Source of the DNA: Rhizobium binae
GTDB lineage: Bacteria > Pseudomonadota > Alphaproteobacteria > Rhizobiales > Rhizobiaceae
Reading direction: 5' to 3'
Assembly: GCF_017357225.1 (NCBI RefSeq)
Contig: NZ_CP071605.1
Location: 124,001 to 188,000 of the forward strand
Length of the DNA stretch: 64,000 nt
The position numbers and the translations under genes were made by a program. Within the stretch, counting starts at the first letter, position 1. Every line of letters starts with the position of its first letter. Of the stretch, positions 53,889 to 63,164 are shown piece after piece. The notes below the pieces were generated by a model. The model searched no databases and was not told the origin of the DNA. It saw only the letters and a program-made list of their open reading frames with translations.

Positions 53889-54860
53889 CTATCGAACGCT
53901 TTCGCGCGCCTTCCGGGAAACGCCGACGTTCCAATCCCTTAGAGCATCGCACACCTCGGCTCGCGTCGGCGCGCCGGTGCGCCCGCCGAAGACCTGGCAT
54001 TTCAGCGCCGCCGCCATCGACGACAAGCGCATCGTCTCTTCGATCGGCAGGCCTTCGGCGATCGCCAGCGCGAAAGCGCCATGGAAGATGTCGCCCGCCG
54101 CAAGCGTGTCGATTGCTTTCACCTTCGGCGCCGCAAGATGACGGATGTCGCCACTTGCTTCATCGAACCACAGACAGCCGGTTTCGCCAGCCGTAACGCC
54201 GATGAAGGCGTGTTCGAATTTCCGCTTCAGAAGGCCGACGCTTTCCACGAGATCTGCCGCTCCGGCAAGCTGCTCGGCGGCCGGCTGGGAAAATACGATG
54301 TAGCTGGCGGCCGGCGCAAGCATCTCGATGACGCCCTCTGCCGCAACATCGCCGTCAAGAATGGTCGGTATGCCGGCTTCTCGCGCTGCTGACAAAGTCG
54401 CGAAGGCAAGCTTCGGCCATCGGACGTCGACGAGCACCGCGTCGAAGGACGAGACGTCCCGTTCGGTCACCGCCTTGACCGTATCGTGCAGCCGCAAATC
54501 GTAGAAGGGCACGATTAGGCGCTCGCCCTGATCATCGATGAGGATGGGCGAGATGGCCGAGCGGGCGCCGTCTATCCGCAGCATGTCGCTCGTCTCGATG
54601 CCGCTCTTGCCAAGATCGGTAATGATGCGTTCGCCGGCGGCATCGTTGCCGACCGCACCCCAGAGGCAGGCAGCGCCGCCAAGCCGGACGATGGCATAGG
54701 CCGCGCTCGACGCCATGCCTTCTGCAACCTGCAGCATCTCGTAGGGCAGGATCTTGCCCTGGCCGGCGGGCAATGCACGGACGCGAAACAGCGTGTCCAG
54801 AACCGCCGCGCCGACACAGAGAACGCGGCGGGGCGGGGTGAAGTCGGATGAAGTCGTCAA
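53889..54860 (-). CDS. PfkB-family sugar kinase (ribokinase/KDG-kinase-like)
   Basis: A 323-aa protein, apparently from TTG 54860. The N-terminal VLCVGAAVLDTLFRVRALP, a GG-type lid (YAIVRLGGAACLWGAVGNDAAG) and the C-terminal signature DTLAAGDIFHGAFALAIAEG (anion hole and catalytic Asp) are all present. It phosphorylates a sugar, possibly a 2-keto-3-deoxy sugar acid given the DapA-like gene in the operon. It is the last gene of the minus-strand sugar operon. Confidence 0.87.
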   Translation of the reverse strand: MTTSSDFTPPRRVLCVGAAVLDTLFRVRALPAGQGKILPYEMLQVAEGMASSAAYAIVRLGGAACLWGAVGNDAAGERIITDLGKSGIETSDMLRIDGARSAISPILIDDQGERLIVPFYDLRLHDTVKAVTERDVSSFDAVLVDVRWPKLAFATLSAAREAGIPTILDGDVAAEGVIEMLAPAASYIVFSQPAAEQLAGAADLVESVGLLKRKFEHAFIGVTAGETGCLWFDEASGDIRHLAAPKVKAIDTLAAGDIFHGAFALAIAEGLPIEETMRLSSMAAALKCQVFGGRTGAPTRAEVCDALRDWNVGVSRKARESVR

Positions 54861-54876
54861 TCGTCGTCTTGCCCGT

Positions 54877-55692
54877 TCACTTGACGGCTCCGGCCGTCAG
54901 GCCTGCCACGATCTGTCGTTGCGCAAACACCGTCAAGATCAGCACGGGCAAGGTAACGATCAACGCCGCCGCTGCGAGTGGCCCCCAACTGACCTGCTCG
55001 AAGGAGAGCATGTTGTAGACGGCGACGGGAAGTGTGCGCGTCTCGCGACTGGCGAGCACGATGCCGAAGACGAAATTGTTCCACGAGAAAATGACCGACA
55101 GGATGAAGGCGACGACAATCCCCGGTCTGGCGATCGGCAAGGCGACAAGACGGAAAACCTGCCATGGCGTGGCGCCGTCGATGCTTGCCGCCTCTTCGAG
55201 CTCCATCGGGGTCGTTTCGAAATAACCGATCATGATCCAGACGACGATCGGCACGGTGACCACAAGGTGGATAATGATCTGCGGCAGGAGCGTCCCCAGA
55301 AGATTCAGCCACTGGAACAGCAGGAAGAGCGGAATGAGGAATGACAGGCCCGGGGTCATGCGGGCGATCATGATCACCATCGCCGACTTCTCCGCCTTCA
55401 GGCGGGCGATGCCATATCCGGCAGGCACGCCGATCAGCAGCGCCAGAAGTGTGGCCGAGCCTGTCACCAGCAGTGAATTCCAGAGATAGAGGAAGAAATT
55501 GTTTTCCTCGAAGACCTTCAGATAGTTCGTCCAGGCGAAGCGCTCCGGAATGAAGATCGGCGGATAGGCGCCGTTGTCGATTTCATACTTCAGCGACAGC
55601 GAGATCATCCAGAGGAAAAACAGGATGACCGGCGAGATCATCACCAGTGCGACGAACAGCAGTCCGATGCGGTCGAGCGCCTTGCGCTTCAT
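54877..55692 (-). CDS. ABC transporter permease (MalG type)
   Basis: A 271-aa six-helix permease with the EAA loop in PMELEEAASIDGATPWQVFRLVALPIARPGI. The start overlaps the preceding permease gene by one base. It pairs with the MalF-type permease just upstream. Confidence 0.88.
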   Translation of the reverse strand: MKRKALDRIGLLFVALVMISPVILFFLWMISLSLKYEIDNGAYPPIFIPERFAWTNYLKVFEENNFFLYLWNSLLVTGSATLLALLIGVPAGYGIARLKAEKSAMVIMIARMTPGLSFLIPLFLLFQWLNLLGTLLPQIIIHLVVTVPIVVWIMIGYFETTPMELEEAASIDGATPWQVFRLVALPIARPGIVVAFILSVIFSWNNFVFGIVLASRETRTLPVAVYNMLSFEQVSWGPLAAAALIVTLPVLILTVFAQRQIVAGLTAGAVK

Positions 55693-56633
55693 CAGCGTCC
55701 CTCCCCGTTGGACCAGTTCGCCCGCTGCCGGACCATCAGAAGGACGAAGGAGAGCAGAACGATCAGGATGAAGAACACCACTGCCATGGCCGAGCCGTAG
55801 CCGATATCGTAGTAGGCGAAGGCGGTGTTGTAGAGATAGATGTTGATCGTTTCCGAGGCCGTGCCCGGGCCGCCCTGGGTCATGGCATAGATGATGTCGA
55901 AGCTCTTCACCGCGTCGATGCTGCGGATGATCACGGCGATCATCAGGAACGGCGCAATCATCGGCAGCGTCAGATAGCGGAATTTCTGCCAGACATTCGC
56001 CCCGTCGATCTCCGCACTTTCATACGGCTCGCGCGGAACCGCCGCCAGGCCGCCGAGGACGATCAGCATGACAAGCGGCGTCCATTGCCAGGTCTCGACC
56101 AGAACCAGCGAGGGGATGACGCTGCTCTGGTTATAGATCCACTCCTGCGGTCCGATGCCGACAAAGGACAGGAGATAGTTGAGAACGCCGAGCTGCGGAT
56201 GGAACATCATCGTCCACACCAGCGCGATGGCGACAGGCGTCGCCATCATCGGCATCACGAAGATGCCGCGCAGGAGCCCGCGCAGCGGAAACTGAGCATC
56301 GAAGATCAGCGCAGCGAGCGTCCCCAGAAGCAGGGGCGCCGCCACGGAGAGGACAGTATAGAGCACCGTGTGCCAGAGCGACTCCCAGAAACGCGGGTCG
56401 ACCGCCAGGCGGGCATAATTGTCCAGCCCCGCAAAGACCTGCGATTGACCGAGCGTCCAGCTGTTTACGCTCATCCACAGGGTAAACACCCATGGAAAAA
56501 CGATGACGGCTGATATGACGATCAGCGCCGGGATGACGAAGGGCCAGTAGTTGGGAGCAAACCGATCCGGTTTGCCCCTTCCTTTGGACGCGGCCTTGGT
56601 CGTTGCGGCCGTTTCGATGCTCGCCGAAGCCAT
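55692..56633 (-). CDS. ABC transporter permease (MalF type)
   Basis: The protein is 313 aa from ATG 56633 (GAGGGATA). It has a cytoplasmic N-terminal tail (KGRGKPDRFAPN), then six helices with the EAA loop in AAVPREPYESAEIDGANVWQKFRYLTLPMI. The start sits at the stop of the binding-protein gene. The frame is open further to 56822, but that segment is not protein-like. Confidence 0.88.
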   Translation of the reverse strand: MASASIETAATTKAASKGRGKPDRFAPNYWPFVIPALIVISAVIVFPWVFTLWMSVNSWTLGQSQVFAGLDNYARLAVDPRFWESLWHTVLYTVLSVAAPLLLGTLAALIFDAQFPLRGLLRGIFVMPMMATPVAIALVWTMMFHPQLGVLNYLLSFVGIGPQEWIYNQSSVIPSLVLVETWQWTPLVMLIVLGGLAAVPREPYESAEIDGANVWQKFRYLTLPMIAPFLMIAVIIRSIDAVKSFDIIYAMTQGGPGTASETINIYLYNTAFAYYDIGYGSAMAVVFFILIVLLSFVLLMVRQRANWSNGEGR

Positions 56634-57961
56634 TATCCCTCGCTTTTCGCCAGCACGGGTTCGAACTGGGCCGTCGCCGCCTTCAGCTCGGTTGCCGGAT
56701 CGGCGCCGCCGATCATGTTGGTGAGACCGACGCCATAAATGTCGCGGAACTCGGTGACCGGAATAATGACAGGCAGTGCAAGCTGCGAAATCTTGCCTGA
56801 ACCGGCAACCGCATCCAGCCATGTGCCGGGCATCTTGACGCCTTCTCGGACCTTCGCATCCTCAAGAACGGATTGGCGGAAAGGAACGCCGGCGCCGGCC
56901 TGCAACAGGCGTGCACCCATCTCGTGCGAAATCGCCCATTGGCAGAAGAGATAGGCTGCTTCCTTATTCTGGCTTGCCGCGACGACACCAAGGCCGTCGC
57001 CGAAGGTTCCCGCGGCTTGTGCTTTCGGGCCTTTCGGCATGATGCCGTAGCCGACCTGGCCGACGACCCGCGATTTTTCCGGGTTTTCGATCGGCGGCGC
57101 GAAGCCGACTCCATCAAGCCACATGCCGATCTTGCCTTGCAGAAAGGCCGACTGCGCCTCGGCCCAGTTAAAGCCCGAGACGCCGGGAGGGGCGGTCTTG
57201 GTCATCAGCTTCTGATACAGCGTGGCGGCATCGATCGCTTCCTGCGATGTCGTGCGCAGCTTGCCGTCCGGTCCGAGCGGGCTCGAACCATAGCCGAGCA
57301 TCAGCGTCGTCCAGACCGGCGTATTTGCGTTCTTCAGGCCGCGGGCAACGAAGCCGTAGGTGTTGGTCGAGGGATCGGTGAGTGACTCGGCGGCACTTGC
57401 CAGTTCGTCGAAGTTCGTCGGGTAAGCAAGCCCCTTCTTTTCGAATAGCGCCTTGTTCCAGTAGATGATCCAGTAATCGACCGAGAAGGGCAGCGAACGC
57501 AGGACGCCGTCCGCATCCTTGGCGAAGGCGAGGCCGGCTTCGGCAAAATCGCTTTCAGTGAGCGACGGGTCGGTCAAGGACGGGTCCTTGAGAAAACCGC
57601 TGATATCGGCAAGCCAGCCGCCTTTTTCAAACTGTCGTTTCTGAACATGGTAGCTCAGATGCACTACGTCGAAGCTCGGCTTGCCGGAGCTGAGCTCGAT
57701 CGTCGTCTTCTGGCGCTGCTGCTGTTCAGGCGTTGCTTCGGCATTGACTTTGATGCCGGTGAGTTCCTCGAATTCGGGCAGATACTTGGTCAGGATCTCG
57801 CTGCGCGGGCTCTTGACCAGATTGACTTCGAGCGTGGTGCCGGCGAAACGCTTCCAGTCGACGGCAGCGGCGGCGGGCCGCATGCCGAGCATACTGCTGG
57901 CCCCAAGAGCGGCAGTCCCCGCCAGAAAACCGCGCCGCGTCGGATTGAAGAATGATGGCAT
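56633..57961 (-). CDS. ABC transporter substrate-binding protein, Tat signal
   Basis: The protein is 442 aa. The N-terminal RRGFLAGTAALGASSMLG is a twin-arginine signal, cleaved near RPAAAAVDW. The mature part has EILTKYLPEFEELTGIKVNAEATPEQQ and VDYWIIYWNKALFEKKGLAYPTN, the family 1 pattern. It delivers a sugar or sugar acid to the two permeases. No ATPase gene is present in this operon. Confidence 0.88.
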   Translation of the reverse strand: MPSFFNPTRRGFLAGTAALGASSMLGMRPAAAAVDWKRFAGTTLEVNLVKSPRSEILTKYLPEFEELTGIKVNAEATPEQQQRQKTTIELSSGKPSFDVVHLSYHVQKRQFEKGGWLADISGFLKDPSLTDPSLTESDFAEAGLAFAKDADGVLRSLPFSVDYWIIYWNKALFEKKGLAYPTNFDELASAAESLTDPSTNTYGFVARGLKNANTPVWTTLMLGYGSSPLGPDGKLRTTSQEAIDAATLYQKLMTKTAPPGVSGFNWAEAQSAFLQGKIGMWLDGVGFAPPIENPEKSRVVGQVGYGIMPKGPKAQAAGTFGDGLGVVAASQNKEAAYLFCQWAISHEMGARLLQAGAGVPFRQSVLEDAKVREGVKMPGTWLDAVAGSGKISQLALPVIIPVTEFRDIYGVGLTNMIGGADPATELKAATAQFEPVLAKSEG

Positions 57962-58016
57962 GTTGATCCTCCTCCTTATGTCGGCGATCTCCTCATCGCC
58001 GGCTGTTCATTCCCGA

Positions 58017-58676
58017 TTAGATCCTGAGCGCACGATCCCTTGCATGATTGATGTGTGCGACAAGGCTGTTGACGGCGTCCTCCGCCGATCGTCGTTCGAT
58101 TGCCTCGAGCACTTTCAGATGCTCGCCCATGACGGGCCCGACGTGACCGTCGATGCGAAAGCGATCCTGGCTGATCAGGCGCATCTTGATCGAATTCACG
58201 CGGTAAGCGTTCGAGATAATGGTATTTCCTAAGGCGTCGATAAAGGCATCGTGCATGCCCCAATCGACCGCCTGGGCGCGCAGCTCCAATTCGTGCGAGC
58301 CATCGCCGTTTCGGATGGCGTCGGCAATATCCCGATGCTGTTTCAAGAGTCCGGCGATCGTCTCGTCCGACGCAGACCGGGTGAAGAGCGCCACGGCCTC
58401 CTTTTCCAGGAACACGCGCAGCTGGAAGGCTTCGCGAATGAGGTTCAAATCGATGTGAGCGATCTGCAAGCCCCGCTGCGGCACCGTCTTGATCAGCCCT
58501 TCGGCTTCAAGCCTGGGAATGAGCTCGCGGATGGCGCCGAGCGTCAGCCCCGTCAGCTCGACGAGACGGCGCTGCGAAACGAATTGGCCGGGACGCACGT
58601 CACGCGCAAGCAGATGGCGCGTGAAACTTGCATAGGCCTTTTCCCGCAGCGTCGGATGCTCGTCCCTTCCGTCCAT
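58017..58676 (-). CDS. GntR-family transcriptional regulator (FCD domain) 2
   Basis: The protein is 219 aa from ATG 58676, chosen for GGAGGAGG just upstream. The winged helix spans LARDVRPGQFVSQRRLVELTGLTLGAIRELIPRLEAEGL, followed by an FCD ligand domain. It lies inside the sugar operon, between the DapA-like and binding-protein genes. It probably responds to the imported compound and acts at the palindrome 59600-59617. Confidence 0.85.
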   Translation of the reverse strand: MDGRDEHPTLREKAYASFTRHLLARDVRPGQFVSQRRLVELTGLTLGAIRELIPRLEAEGLIKTVPQRGLQIAHIDLNLIREAFQLRVFLEKEAVALFTRSASDETIAGLLKQHRDIADAIRNGDGSHELELRAQAVDWGMHDAFIDALGNTIISNAYRVNSIKMRLISQDRFRIDGHVGPVMGEHLKVLEAIERRSAEDAVNSLVAHINHARDRALRI

Positions 58677-58701
58677 TGCCTCCTCCAGCAACATGTCCGA
58701 C

Positions 58702-59592
58702 CTACGCGGCTTTCGACCGGAAAAGATCGTCGAAAGCATGGGAGAGCTGGGCCTGCTCCTCTCCGGATATTGAAACCAGCGGCGGGCGAACCGCAAGCCA
58801 GATTTCATCCGATGTCTGATGCGCCACCATGGCTTTCACGGCTGGGACGACCGGATATTTGAGCAGTTCGTCAACGAATGCCTCGATGCGGGGATCGTCC
58901 TTGCCGTCTTCGGCCATCAGCTTGACGTCGCCGGGTACGAAATTCGCCATGCCGGAGATCGCGCCCTGGCCGCCCAACCGTACGCCCCTGGCAAGATGGC
59001 GTTCATCGCCGATCAGGATGATGAGGTCGCCATGAGCCTTCAGCAGGCTTTCCGTGAAGGGCCAGTCGCCGGAAGAATCCTTGACGCCTGTGACGATGTT
59101 CGGAAAGGCAGTCCGCAGCCGGCCGATGAGCGACACCGTCAGCGGGACCATGGTGATGGAGGGAATATTGTAGACGATGATGTCCCGCGCCCGATCGCCC
59201 AACTTGGCGAAGACCGCCGAAAACCACTGGAAGACGCCGTCGTCGCCGACATTTTTGAAATAGGACGGCGGAGCCAGAAGGATATTCCTCGCTCCCAGGG
59301 AAAGGGCGTGGCCCGCCTGTATCGCCGCATCCTCCACTGAGTCGACCAACACGCCGGCGATGATGTTCTCTGCCGCGATCCCCGCATCGAGGAAGGCCGC
59401 GAGCACGCGCTCGCGTTCCCGGCTTCCGATGGATGAACCCTCTCCCGTCGTCCCGAACAATGTCACGCTGCCGCAGCCAGCAGCCAGGCACCGCCGCCCC
59501 TGGGCGATCATCGCATCGAGGGCGATCTCGCTATCGCCGTCAAACGGCGTAGCAAGGGCGACAGAAAGCCCGAATTTTGATGGCAATATCAT
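58702..59592 (-). CDS. Dihydrodipicolinate synthase/N-acetylneuraminate lyase-family aldolase
   Basis: A 296-aa TIM barrel. GSVTLFGTTGEG is the carboxylate-binding loop, IIVYNIPS holds the catalytic Tyr, and TGVKDSSGD the Schiff-base Lys. In a sugar operon it more likely cleaves a 2-keto-3-deoxy acid than makes lysine. The ATG at 59592 is immediately after GGGGAGGA, which is too close. TTG 59586 would have normal spacing. Confidence 0.85.
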   Translation of the reverse strand: MILPSKFGLSVALATPFDGDSEIALDAMIAQGRRCLAAGCGSVTLFGTTGEGSSIGSRERERVLAAFLDAGIAAENIIAGVLVDSVEDAAIQAGHALSLGARNILLAPPSYFKNVGDDGVFQWFSAVFAKLGDRARDIIVYNIPSITMVPLTVSLIGRLRTAFPNIVTGVKDSSGDWPFTESLLKAHGDLIILIGDERHLARGVRLGGQGAISGMANFVPGDVKLMAEDGKDDPRIEAFVDELLKYPVVPAVKAMVAHQTSDEIWLAVRPPLVSISGEEQAQLSHAFDDLFRSKAA

Positions 59593-59599
59593 TCCTCCC

Positions 59600-59617
59600 C
59601 ATCTGGTGGATCAGATG
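59600..59617. promoter_or_regulatory. Palindrome CATCTG-N6-CAGATG at operon start
   Basis: A perfect 6-bp inverted repeat 7 bp upstream of the DapA-like start, a good position for the GntR operator. The remaining 200 bp to 59810 hold no gene. Confidence 0.5.
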
Positions 59618-59809
59618 TAGCAGGCTGACATGTTAGTTGTAAAGACCGGGTGCGAGAAGTTCCTTCATGCGGAACCGCCGCCAGCGCCGCGCCGGCAGGG
59701 CAATTGCCTTGCGACCATGGCTTGCTTCGGCTGCGAAGTTCGCGACAGCTATCCTCGCGTGTACAAATGTTGCGGCCCATACGCCATTTGCATGTCGGAA
59801 AGGCACGGC

Positions 59810-60847
59810 CTAAGGCTTTCTTTCGATTTCACAGTAGACAACGCTGCGGTTTGAGCCGGACCAAACAGACACCTTCGCATCCGTCCCAGTTACACTTTCA
59901 CTTGCGATCGAGCCCATTTCGCGTTCTGACCGCAACAGCAGCGCCCAGTTCATAAATGTCTCCATATAACCGTCGACGTCCGTTTCCGGGGAGAAATTGG
60001 CGAAGAGGAAGGTGCCGCCAGGCTTCAGCATGCCGATGCACTTCCTGGTCAGCTTGACGGCCACCGCGTCCGGCAGATAGTCGTAGAGACCTGCGGCGTA
60101 GACGAAATCGAACATACCCAGCGCATGCCTTCCACCAAGCACGGATTTGACCGACCCGTTCACAGCCTCGACAGAGGTGCCGGCGAAATCGAGGGCCACG
60201 GTTCCAACGCTCATCGGATCCTGATCCAAAGCCACCCAGCGTTTGATCGCGCCGGTGCCGAGCGCGCGCGACAAAGGCGCTTCCCGAAGATGCCCCGACG
60301 CGATGGCCAGGACTTCGGTAGAACCGGGCCGCGCCGAAGCGATTTCGTCGACACGACGCGCCAGAATGTCTCGGCGCTCCCTGACCGCGACGGATGACGA
60401 AGCGTTTCGGGTATAGGCGTAGATCGTACGTCCCAGGTCGCTCGACGATGCGACTGCATCTTCGATCTCGGGCCTGCCGTAGATGAAGTCGAGAAGACGT
60501 GCGTCGCCGGAATAGCCGCGCGGCTTTTCGAACGACCAGCGGGTCAGTGGATCCTGATGCAGATAGTGGGCAACCGGATGAGATTGCGCTATCGGAACGA
60601 TGGCGTCCCACACGTCAGGATGAAAACGACGCCGCAGCTGATGCAGCGCGTCGGTAAGACGCTCGATTATCGCACCAGGCTCGACGCCGGACTTGAACTG
60701 ACGGATCGACACGTCAAGGCTGATGGCAAGCTCGGCTTCGGCAACGATAAGGTCGCCGGGCTTCGGCGCGACGAACCTCCTTGCTGCCTGACGAATTTCA
60801 CCGGGCGCAACGAGACTTTCACCATCCAAGACAAGACTTCGCGCCAT
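59810..60847 (-). CDS. Class I SAM-dependent methyltransferase
   Basis: A 345-aa protein. An N-terminal helical region of about 120 residues precedes a Rossmann-type domain with STEVLAIASGHLREAP (motif I position), RWVALDQDPMSVG (acidic loop), and FDFVYAAGLYDYLPDAVA (motif IV). FLFANFSPETDVDGYMETFMNW follows. The acceptor is not known. It is monocistronic and diverges from the GGDEF-EAL gene. Confidence 0.75.
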   Translation of the reverse strand: MARSLVLDGESLVAPGEIRQAARRFVAPKPGDLIVAEAELAISLDVSIRQFKSGVEPGAIIERLTDALHQLRRRFHPDVWDAIVPIAQSHPVAHYLHQDPLTRWSFEKPRGYSGDARLLDFIYGRPEIEDAVASSSDLGRTIYAYTRNASSSVAVRERRDILARRVDEIASARPGSTEVLAIASGHLREAPLSRALGTGAIKRWVALDQDPMSVGTVALDFAGTSVEAVNGSVKSVLGGRHALGMFDFVYAAGLYDYLPDAVAVKLTRKCIGMLKPGGTFLFANFSPETDVDGYMETFMNWALLLRSEREMGSIASESVTGTDAKVSVWSGSNRSVVYCEIERKP

Positions 60848-61077
60848 TTCGAGACCCCCTTAACCTGGCGTTAAGCATAATCAACCTCGAGACAGGATGC
60901 GACTGGAATCTACACGGGATAAGGGTAATTCTACTGTTGCGGGTGGGAGCCTGCTTCTCTACGAATGTTAAGTAACGAGACAAACCCGTTGCAGGTTGCC
61001 GAACGAAATTTTGGAGGGCGCCCACGCATGGCTTGCAGTTTATTTTCAGTAGATCGTAGCCCGGTTAGCGTCGTTAC

Positions 61078-63024
61078 ATGAGCGCGGCTTACACGACTGT
61101 GCGGCGCGATGAATCAACCGACAGCTTTTCATTTGCCGAGGCTTGCAAATCTCTGGAAGCCGAAAATGATTCTGTCAGAAGGCAAAGCTCACGGCACGGT
61201 CTTTGGATCGCAGTCGCCGTTTATGTGTCGTTCGCACTTCCCGACCGGTGGCTTATCCCCGACGTTGCGCCTGTGACGATCGCCGCGCGATTCGTCGTCG
61301 CAACGGTGGCGCTGCTGGCTTTTGAAGCCTTGCTACTAGCGAAAGCGAAAACCGTCTGGCTGGACATCACATGCGCCTTTGCACTGCTTGCGGGCTATTT
61401 GGGCTGGCTTTACCCGGCGATCGGCACCCGTGACGTGACTGCCATGTCTTACTACATGATTTTTGGCGCCATCTTCATGATGGGCGCCAACCTCTTTTTC
61501 AGTTTCCCGTTTCGGCTGTCGGTGATCACCTCCAGCTTTGTGCTCTGCGCGTTTTTCGTGACGCTCGAGGCGTATTTTCCTTCAAGTCAAATCTACAAGC
61601 TTGCCTACGGGATGTTCTACATGTCCTGCTTTGTCTTCACGTCTTCCATCAACTGGCGATTGAATGTCGAGCGTCGAAACGTGTTGCTGAACGCGGCGGA
61701 GGCTCGCTATCAGCACTGGGAAGCGTCCGAGCGGGGAAGGTCGCTGCTGGAGCTTTCAAATACCGACTACCTAACAGGGATAAACAACAGGCGTGCGCTC
61801 GACCGGCGGCTCGACGAATGCTGGGCCGCCTGGAGAGACGAAGGCCGCGACTTCGTCGTGTTCCTCATCGACGTCGACTTTTTCAAGCGCTTCAATGACC
61901 GTTACGGGCATCAGGAAGGAGACCGATGCCTGACTGTCGTCGCCAATGTGCTGAAGGCGGTTGTCGAGTCGTCCGGCGGCATGATCGGCAGGTACGGCGG
62001 CGAGGAGTTTATCGTGGTCATGCCGGCTGAAACTCCCTCGGTCGCGATGAGCCTGGCCGAAAAAATCAGAATGGAAGTCGAGTTTCTTGCGATTGCTCAT
62101 GACGAGCGACCAGATGACAGCCCGATCGTAACCGTCAGCATTGGCGTCGCTTTCACCCGCGAGGACGTTGGAGAGAAAGTTGAACGGATAGTGCGTGAAG
62201 CCGATCTCGCTCTCTACAATGCCAAGGCAAGCGGCCGAAACTGCATTCGTAGATTTGACCCCTCGTTGCCTCGCCCCGATGACAACGCGGGTAAACTCGT
62301 CCCGCTGCTGACGGCCGCCATTGACCGCAAACTGGTCTCGCTCGTTTACCAACCGATCTTCGACCTGACGAACGAGAGAGCAAAAGCTGTCGAGGCTTTG
62401 ATGCGCCTCAGAATGCCGGATGGCACAGCGGTTTCGCCGAGGACATTCATTCCGGTTGCGGAGCGAACAGGTGCTATCCTCGAATTGGGCAAGTGGGCGA
62501 TCGAGACCGCCTGCCGCGATATATTGATGACAGATCGGATGGCCACCGTCAGCGTCAACGTGTCGCCGATCCAATTGCGCTCCCCCGGTTTCGCTGCGAG
62601 CGTCGCTGATATTCTTGCGCGGTGCGGGGTCAGCGGGTCGCGGCTGGCCTTGGAAGTCACCGAGGGCCTGGATATGGATATGCAGTCGGAGGTGCTGAAA
62701 TGCATTGCAGATCTGCGGGCTCTCGGCGTCGAAATCTGGCTTGACGATTTCGGCTGCGGCTTCGCCGGCCTCTCCTGGCTGAGGGCGATCGAGTTTCAGA
62801 CCGTCAAGGTCGATCGAACCTTTCTGCACGACTGCTCCGACCCACGCGGTTTGACGATGCTTCAGGACATGGTCTCTCTCATCCGCAATCGTGGGAATAC
62901 CATCCTGGTGGAGGGCGTCGAAACCGCAGCACAGTTGTCCCTGCTTAAGGATCTTCGCATTGACCGCGTTCAAGGCTTTCATATGGGCATGCCGGTAAGC
63001 GCCGAACGTCTGAACGCGGCATAA
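61078..63024 (+). CDS. Membrane GGDEF-EAL cyclic-di-GMP protein
   Basis: The protein is 648 aa. About six N-terminal membrane helices (residues 40-200) are followed by a GGDEF domain with GGEEF at 307-311 and an EAL domain. The EAL domain has EAL at 439-441, DDFG at about 556, LVEGVET and QGFHMGMP. All main catalytic motifs of both domains are present, so it could be bifunctional. The RxxD inhibitory site normally five residues before GGEEF is absent (VESSGGMIGRY). It may control exopolysaccharide output. Confidence 0.9.
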   Translation: MSAAYTTVRRDESTDSFSFAEACKSLEAENDSVRRQSSRHGLWIAVAVYVSFALPDRWLIPDVAPVTIAARFVVATVALLAFEALLLAKAKTVWLDITCAFALLAGYLGWLYPAIGTRDVTAMSYYMIFGAIFMMGANLFFSFPFRLSVITSSFVLCAFFVTLEAYFPSSQIYKLAYGMFYMSCFVFTSSINWRLNVERRNVLLNAAEARYQHWEASERGRSLLELSNTDYLTGINNRRALDRRLDECWAAWRDEGRDFVVFLIDVDFFKRFNDRYGHQEGDRCLTVVANVLKAVVESSGGMIGRYGGEEFIVVMPAETPSVAMSLAEKIRMEVEFLAIAHDERPDDSPIVTVSIGVAFTREDVGEKVERIVREADLALYNAKASGRNCIRRFDPSLPRPDDNAGKLVPLLTAAIDRKLVSLVYQPIFDLTNERAKAVEALMRLRMPDGTAVSPRTFIPVAERTGAILELGKWAIETACRDILMTDRMATVSVNVSPIQLRSPGFAASVADILARCGVSGSRLALEVTEGLDMDMQSEVLKCIADLRALGVEIWLDDFGCGFAGLSWLRAIEFQTVKVDRTFLHDCSDPRGLTMLQDMVSLIRNRGNTILVEGVETAAQLSLLKDLRIDRVQGFHMGMPVSAERLNAA

Positions 63025-63164
63025 CCCCAGCTCAACGTTTCAGAAGACCGATATGTTTTGCCGATCGGCTGCGAACGTGTTGCCGAGCTCCCAAGGCAAA
63101 AGGGCCAGTTTCGCTGAGCACTTTTGTTCAAGAAGCGTCGCGGAAAAACTGATATATCCGCCCG

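Noticed and set aside
61771..62982. 403-codon minus-strand frame opposite the GGDEF-EAL gene
   Set aside because: Antisense shadow of a clear two-domain protein.
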